Position numbers and translations under genes: made by a program
Shown here: positions 10,991 through 14,638 of the stretch, in pieces
Layout: every line of letters starts with the position of its first letter
Numbering within the stretch: the stretch's first letter is position 1
Notes under the pieces: model-generated
What the model was told of the DNA's origin: nothing
Databases searched by the model: none
What the model saw: only the letters and a program-made list of their open reading frames with translations
Assembly: GCA_018817365.1 (NCBI GenBank)
Contig: JAHISY010000127.1
Location: 1 to 14,638 of the forward strand
Origin: Patescibacteria group bacterium
Lineage (GTDB): Bacteria > Patescibacteriota > Gracilibacteria > JAHISY01
Direction: 5' to 3'
DNA length: 14,638 nt

Positions 10991-11338
10991 TCATTCCTCA
11001 AACAATTTCGGATAAAGATCCGTCCAGCCCGGATTTTCTTTTTCGATTAACTCAATCTTCCAAGCCCGATTCCATTTCTTGAGACGCTTCTCGCGTTGGA
11101 TTGCCTCATCGACTTCACCGAATTCTTCGAAATAAACAAGTTTGTTCACTCCATATTTTTGCGTGAAGTTTTTTTTATTCTGGATTCCCGTTTTCACGGG
11201 AATGACAGAAGGAGGCGCGAAAATGACACCTCTGTGCTCCGACACCCTTCTTTGAAGATCGTTTGCGATGCCAATATAAAGAGTCCCGTTTTTACTGCTT
11301 GCCAAGATGTAAACAAAATAAGTTCTTTCTTCTCGCAT
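10991..11338 (-). CDS. GIY-YIG endonuclease-domain protein (UPF0213/YhbQ-like) with in-frame repeat insertion
   Basis: The 115-residue protein has the GIY-YIG core: FVYILASSKNGTLYIG (8-23), Arg30/Arg31 (DLQRRV), then KYGVNKLVYFEEF (61-73), AIQREKRLKKWNRAWKIELIEKENPGW (79-105). This is the small stand-alone subfamily common in CPR bacteria and Bacteroidetes, of unclear biological role. Relatives run from RRVYEH almost directly into the FTKKYG segment; here about 20 residues (37-57, containing PPSVIPVKTGIQNKK) are inserted. They are encoded by a hairpin repeat whose relatives lie at 10796-10981. The frame is kept on both sides, so the protein may still fold with an extended loop. GCTAAAAT lies 6 nt before the ATG. 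The gene is divergent from the AP endonuclease gene. Confidence 0.88.
   Translation of the reverse strand: MREERTYFVYILASSKNGTLYIGIANDLQRRVSEHRGVIFAPPSVIPVKTGIQNKKNFTQKYGVNKLVYFEEFGEVDEAIQREKRLKKWNRAWKIELIEKENPGWTDLYPKLFEE
11171..11228 (+). repeat. Repeat inserted in frame in the GIY-YIG gene
   Basis: The core hairpin ATTCCCGT-TTTC-ACGGGAAT is at 11184-11203, flanked by TTCTGG and GACAGAAGGAGGCGCG. ATTCCC-N8-GGGAAT has the form of the Neisseria dRS3 repeat; similarity by descent is not claimed. The noncoding element at 10890-10920 shares the GGGAATGACA and GGCGGAAATGACA layout. Confidence 0.85.
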
Positions 11339-11344
11339 ACTTTG

Positions 11345-11350
11345 ATTTTA
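11345..11350 (-). promoter_or_regulatory. -10 box of the GIY-YIG gene, leaderless spacing
   Basis: GCTAAAAT on the minus strand is followed by six nucleotides and the ATG at 11338. No strong -35 is seen. Confidence 0.45.
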
Positions 11351-11410
11351 GCTTTTTGTTTTTTTGCACTCATATCTCTGGCACTCCTCCATTCTCGAAG
11401 ATTTTACCGT

Positions 11411-11416
11411 TAAAAT
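11411..11416 (+). promoter_or_regulatory. -10 box of the AP endonuclease gene, near-leaderless spacing
   Basis: GTTAAAAT ends 4 nt before the ATG at 11421 and 7 nt before the next codon, GTG at 11424. If transcription starts 6-7 nt after the box, the GTG may be the real leaderless start. Confidence 0.4.
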
Positions 11417-11420
11417 AAAA

Positions 11421-12203
11421 ATGGTGAAAAAAATCTCTCTCATCTCGTGGAACATCAACGGCATCCGCGCCGTGGTGAAGAGCGGTTTCCTTGAATGGCT
11501 CGCGAAATCCCCTGCTGACATCGTCGCGATTCAGGAAACGAAAGCGAGTCCCAGCCAGCTCGGCAGCAACCTCCTCGAACCAGACGGCTGGCAAAGTTTT
11601 TGGAATTCAGCGGAGCGATCGGGCTACTCCGGCGTCGCGATTTATTCGAAAATCAAACCGCTGCGAATCGAAACTGAATTCAAAAATCCAACTTTGAATG
11701 CGGAGGGAAGAATCATCCTCGCGGAATTCGAGCAGTTTTATTTTTTGAATGTTTATTTTCCGAATGGGAAAGCGAGCGCGGCGCGGCTAAAATACAAGCT
11801 GGAATTTTACGAGCAGTTTTTGAAATTGATTGAAAAGCTGCGGAATAAAAAACCGATTATTTTTTGCGGGGATGTGAATACCGCGCACCGCGAAATCGAT
11901 CTCGCGCGACCGAAGGCCAACGAGCTGATTTCAGGATTTTTGCCGATTGAACGAAAGTGGATCGACAGAATTATCACAAAGGGCTACCTCGACACTTTTC
12001 GAGAGAAGCATCCGGATGAGGCGGAAAAATATTCGTGGTGGAGTCGGCGGACGCGCGCGCGGGAACGGAATGTGGGCTGGAGGATTGACTATTTTTTTGC
12101 GAGTGCGGAACTGCGAAAAAATGTGGCGGCAGCAAATATTCTCGCCGACATCGCAGGCAGCGATCACTGCCCGATTTCTCTTGAGTTGTCATTCGACAAG
12201 TAA
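11421..12203 (+). CDS. xth: Exonuclease III / AP endonuclease
   Basis: The 260-residue protein is a full-length ExoIII-family enzyme that cleaves DNA at abasic sites in base-excision repair. Active-site residues are present: Asn11 (SWNINGIRA), Glu39 (IQETK), Tyr112 (YFPNG), Asp151 and Asn153 (GDVNTAH), Asp223 (WRIDYFF), and Asp248-His249 (GSDHCP). Reading farther upstream to 11364 is possible but adds residues absent from the family and would cross the promoter, so ATG 11421 (or GTG 11424) is chosen. It is transcribed away from the GIY-YIG gene and converges on argS. No Shine-Dalgarno is visible. Confidence 0.95.
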   Translation: MVKKISLISWNINGIRAVVKSGFLEWLAKSPADIVAIQETKASPSQLGSNLLEPDGWQSFWNSAERSGYSGVAIYSKIKPLRIETEFKNPTLNAEGRIILAEFEQFYFLNVYFPNGKASAARLKYKLEFYEQFLKLIEKLRNKKPIIFCGDVNTAHREIDLARPKANELISGFLPIERKWIDRIITKGYLDTFREKHPDEAEKYSWWSRRTRARERNVGWRIDYFFASAELRKNVAAANILADIAGSDHCPISLELSFDK

Positions 12204-12244
12204 AGTTTCTGCTTTCTGAGAAATTTAGAAATGACGGGCTGCTT

Positions 12245-12375
12245 CAAGTTCCAATTTTGCAATTTTCAAATAATTCTCAAATTTCAAATCGACTTTCTTA
12301 AATTGCAAAACTAAAACATCACTTGAAAATTAAAATTTATTTGAAAATTTGAAACTTGAGACTTGAAAATTTTGA
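12245..12375. repeat. Inverted heptamer-rich region between convergent xth and argS
   Basis: AATTTTCAAATAA (12261-12273) and TTATTTGAAAATT (12337-12349) are perfect inverted repeats within a longer imperfect stem. The right side shows 7-nt periodicity (TTTGAAA, CTTGAGA, CTTGAAA) and the left side the opposite orientation. Placed between two gene ends and AT-rich, it could act as a bidirectional terminator. Confidence 0.55.
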
Positions 12376-13953
12376 TTACATTTTTTCCGGTGCAGAAACT
12401 CCCACCAAATCTTCCAAAACAATCCGCAAAACTTCTTTCGCCGCCGCGGTAAGCCGCAACCGCGCCTTTGTAAGCTCGGGGTTTTCTGAATCAATCACCC
12501 GACAGTTTTCGTAGAATCGGTGGAAAGTTTCCGCAAGCTCGCGCGCGAAAGTCGTGAGCGTATTGATTGCGTAACTTTTTGAAATCTCTTCGATTAAGTC
12601 CGGCAGCTCGCTCATTTTTTTGATCAAATCGAACTCCTCTAGTTTTTCGAGTAATTGCAAATTTCCATTTTTCCAATCGACCTCGCCCGCTTTCACGAGA
12701 ATGGAAGCGAGCCGCGTGTGGGCGTACTGCACATAAAAAACGGGGTTGTCGCTCGATTGTTTTTTCGCTAAATCTAAATCGAAATTGAGGTGCGTGTTCC
12801 AGTCGCGCATGACGAAAAACCACCGCGCCACATCCGCGCCGACCTCGCGGATCAAATCATCCATCAATTCGAAATCACCCGCGCGCTTGCTCATCCGAAC
12901 TTCTTTTCCTTCACGAAAAAGTTTCACGAGCTGCGTGATGATGACCTCGACTTCGCCGAAGCCGAGCATCTTCACACCGGCTTTCAGCCGCGGGACATAG
13001 CCGTGGTGATCCGCCCCGAGAATGTCGATGAGTTTCGTGAAGCCGCGCTCGAATTTATTTTTGTGGTACATCAAATCCGGCAGCGCATACGTCAGCTCGC
13101 CGCCCGATTTCACGATCACGCGGTCTTTGTCATCTCCAAAATCGGAGGTCCGCAACCACACCGCTCCCTGCTCTTTATATGTTAAATTTTTTGATTTCAA
13201 AAATTCTAAGGTCTCCTCCACCCCCCCTTCCTCTCGCAATTTCGCTTCGCTAAACCACTCGTCGAATTTGATTCCCATCTTTTCCGTCGAAGGTTTGATT
13301 TCCGTCTCGAGCATAATTTCCGCAAACCTCTTCCCCGTTTTTACCGCGTTTTTGGAAATTTTTTCGGGATATTTTTTCGCAAGTTCGTCGATGTAATCGC
13401 CTTGATAAAAATCTTCTGCGGTTTCAATCTTGCCGACAGCGGCGAGAATCGATTTGCCGAAAAGCTCAATCTGCTTCCCCGCGTCGTTCACGTAAAATTC
13501 GCGCGTCACTTCGAAACCCGCTCTTTCCAAAACTCGCGCGAGCACATCCCCGCCGAATCCTCCCCGCCCGTTCGCGATCGTGAGCGGACCGGTCGGATTC
13601 GCGGAGATGAATTCAAGATTCACTTTTTCTTTTTTGGTTTTTTTAATTTTTCCCAGCTCGCTCCCCGCTTTTTCGATTGCGAGAAAAGTCTCATGGAAAA
13701 TCGCAGGCGCAAGAAAAATATTAAGAAAGCCGGGACCGGCGATTTCTACTTTTGCAATGAAATTGTTTTTGGAAAGTTTTTCCGAAATATCTTTCGCCAA
13801 CTCACGCGGCTGCTTTTTTAATTTGTTTGCAAGCAGCATCGCCGCGTTGCACGCGAGATCGCCAAATTTTTTTTCAGGCGGAGTCTCGAGCGTAAAATCG
13901 ACTTTTTCGGGAAGAGCTTCGGAAACGATTTCAGAAATACGGGAAAACAGCAT
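12376..13953 (-). CDS. argS: Arginyl-tRNA synthetase
   Basis: This 525-residue class I synthetase charges tRNA-Arg. The N-terminal ArgRS add-on domain (Add-1) covers about residues 1-90, ending in GPGFLNIFLA. The catalytic domain begins at EFISANPTGPL (114-124), VNDAGKQIE follows at 155-163, ADHHGYVPRLKAG at 314-326, and the KMSKS loop is RMSKRAGDF (353-361). The DALR anticodon-binding domain includes FYVQYAHTRLASIL (406-419) to the end. Where relatives carry HxGH after NPTGPL, this protein has TIAN (125-128), so both histidines are missing. The rest of the enzyme is intact and it is presumably the functional ArgRS; the window shows no second copy. GCTAAAAT lies six nucleotides before the ATG. 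Confidence 0.96.
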   Translation of the reverse strand: MLFSRISEIVSEALPEKVDFTLETPPEKKFGDLACNAAMLLANKLKKQPRELAKDISEKLSKNNFIAKVEIAGPGFLNIFLAPAIFHETFLAIEKAGSELGKIKKTKKEKVNLEFISANPTGPLTIANGRGGFGGDVLARVLERAGFEVTREFYVNDAGKQIELFGKSILAAVGKIETAEDFYQGDYIDELAKKYPEKISKNAVKTGKRFAEIMLETEIKPSTEKMGIKFDEWFSEAKLREEGGVEETLEFLKSKNLTYKEQGAVWLRTSDFGDDKDRVIVKSGGELTYALPDLMYHKNKFERGFTKLIDILGADHHGYVPRLKAGVKMLGFGEVEVIITQLVKLFREGKEVRMSKRAGDFELMDDLIREVGADVARWFFVMRDWNTHLNFDLDLAKKQSSDNPVFYVQYAHTRLASILVKAGEVDWKNGNLQLLEKLEEFDLIKKMSELPDLIEEISKSYAINTLTTFARELAETFHRFYENCRVIDSENPELTKARLRLTAAAKEVLRIVLEDLVGVSAPEKM

Positions 13954-13959
13954 GCTGAG

Positions 13960-13965
13960 ATTTTA
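13960..13965 (-). promoter_or_regulatory. -10 box of argS, leaderless spacing
   Basis: GCTAAAAT on the minus strand is followed by six nucleotides (CTCAGC) and the ATG at 13953. The -35 at 17 bp (AAGCTT) is weak. Confidence 0.5.
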
Positions 13966-14311
13966 GCGAAGAATCGAAGCAAAAGCTTTCTGCCAGCTCC
14001 CGACACGATTTGAACACACCTAGCAGTTTGCAGTTCGCAGACAATTTTAAAATTCCGGCTTCGCCGTTCAAATCTCCGTATCTATTTTCTTCCTGCAGTT
14101 TAAAAACTCCTGCTTCGCCTTCCCTCTTTTTAAAAGAGGGAAAAGAGGTTTTTTTTGGGGGGGGGGTTGGGGAGGTTTGGGGAGATTCGCAAAATTCTAC
14201 TCTCCACGCTCCAGTCGGTTTGGGGAGATTTGCAAGCCTCCACTTTCCACTTTCCACCTTCCAACCCCTGGGGTTGAAACCACCGCGCGACATTTCAAAA
14301 TTCTGTCTACC

Positions 14312-14326
14312 TGCCTGCCGCAGGCA
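14312..14326. repeat. TGCCTG-CCG-CAGGCA hairpin
   Basis: A 6-bp-arm hairpin inside a segment of about 20 nt that is absent from the otherwise matching position near 7997, so it looks inserted between TTCTGTCTACC and ACCCCT. Confidence 0.8.
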
Positions 14327-14459
14327 CGGCCGACCCCTGAGGTTGAAAATATCGAACCATGATTCATCGGATTACACTGATTTACTATGATTAGGCTATG
14401 CTGAAAATAGAGACAGTGACAAATTGAAGCAGGCAGTAATAAAACCGTAGAAACGAGGA

Positions 14460-14487
14460 GTAGGGACGAGGCATTCCTCGTCCCTAC
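14460..14487. repeat. 28-nt hairpin with 12-bp perfect arms
   Basis: GTAGGGACGAGG and CCTCGTCCCTAC flank the loop CATT. No T-run follows in either direction, so it is more likely a dispersed palindromic repeat than a terminator. Confidence 0.85.
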
Positions 14488-14495
14488 AAAAACAT

Positions 14496-14607
14496 CCAAT
14501 TTCCAATTTCCACCTTCCACTCTCCACTTTCAACTTTCCAATTTCCACCTTCCACCTTCCACCTTCCACCTTCCACCTTCCACCTTCCACCTTCCACCTT
14601 CCAATCC
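14496..14607 (+). repeat. 16-unit phased heptamer array
   Basis: Sixteen uninterrupted 7-nt units run in one register: CCAATTT twice, CCACCTT, CCACTCT, CCACTTT, CAACTTT, CCAATTT, eight identical CCACCTT units (14545-14600), then CCAATCC. The degenerate first half beside an identical second half suggests recent expansion at one end. Confidence 0.97.
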
Positions 14608-14638
14608 CTTCCTTGCCGTTGCCAGCAGCAAACCATAA

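Larger units (their letters stand above)
13966..14638. repeat. Terminal intergenic repeat mosaic
   Basis: No gene is supported in these 670 bases. Modules shared with 7621-8271 occur in similar order: AAATCTCCGTATCTATT, CTGCTTCGCCTTCCCTCTTT, GGGGAGATTTGCAA, GCCTCCACTTTCC heptamers (14240-14267), a CAACCC-CTG-GGGTTG hairpin (14262-14276) and TTCTGTCTACC. A poly-G run lies at about 14157-14167. Confidence 0.85.

Noticed and set aside
10580..11001. Minus-strand ORFs of 125 and 67 residues
   Set aside because: They translate the MITE-like element and G-rich tandem repeat in two frames; composition is repeat, not coding.
14390..14638. Minus-strand ORF rich in Trp-Lys-Val-Glu repeats
   Set aside because: It is a translation of the heptamer array, with no start signal or conserved domain.

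Overview
The window looks like a chromosomal segment of a Candidate Phyla Radiation (Patescibacteria) bacterium, possibly Peregrinibacteria-like. This is inference, resting on four things: a PrgI-family gene followed by a stand-alone TraC/VirB4 N-terminal-like gene, a PKD-repeat plus SLH surface protein, an arginyl-tRNA synthetase with a degenerate HIGH motif, and compact genes separated by repeat-filled gaps. UGA ends several intact genes (Rrf2, NifS, Maf, GAPDH, GIY-YIG), so the Gracilibacteria-type code with UGA = Gly does not apply.

Layout. 1-440 (-): 5' part of a LigB/MEMO-type protein. It diverges from a plus-strand cluster at 500-3370: an IscR-like Rrf2 regulator, a NifU-type scaffold (IscU + BFD-like domains), a NifS/IscS cysteine desulfurase and Maf. 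The first three form an Fe-S cluster assembly and sensing unit, with a near-perfect 23-bp operator-like palindrome between the divergent genes. 3378-4910 (-): PrgI-family protein, TraC-like protein and a small membrane protein, part of a type IV secretion-like set. 5123-7585 (-): secreted protein with six PKD and three SLH domains. 7621-8271: repeat mosaic. 8272-8613 (-): HIT protein, divergent from GAPDH (8708-9733, +). 9823-9912: tRNA-Ser(UGA), followed by two small AT-rich membrane-protein ORFs (9977-10497). 10498-10990: repeat mosaic with possible gene remnants. 10991-11338 (-): GIY-YIG protein carrying an in-frame repeat. 11421-12203 (+): exonuclease III/AP endonuclease. 12376-13953 (-): ArgRS. 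13966-14638: repeat mosaic ending in a 16-unit heptamer array.

The most unusual content is outside the genes. (i) Many longer gaps hold strictly phased 7-bp (once 8-bp) degenerate tandem arrays whose unit differs by locus. Some touch start or stop codons, and one lies in frame inside nifS. (ii) Two 30-bp perfect palindromes share outer arms but have different, internally compensated cores. (iii) Short hairpin repeats sit in frame within nifS, gap and the GIY-YIG gene. (iv) Five gene starts have a TAAAAT box at or close to the distance expected for leaderless transcription (exactly 6 nt in four, three of them GCTAAAAT-N6-ATG), and no gene start shows a clear Shine-Dalgarno motif.
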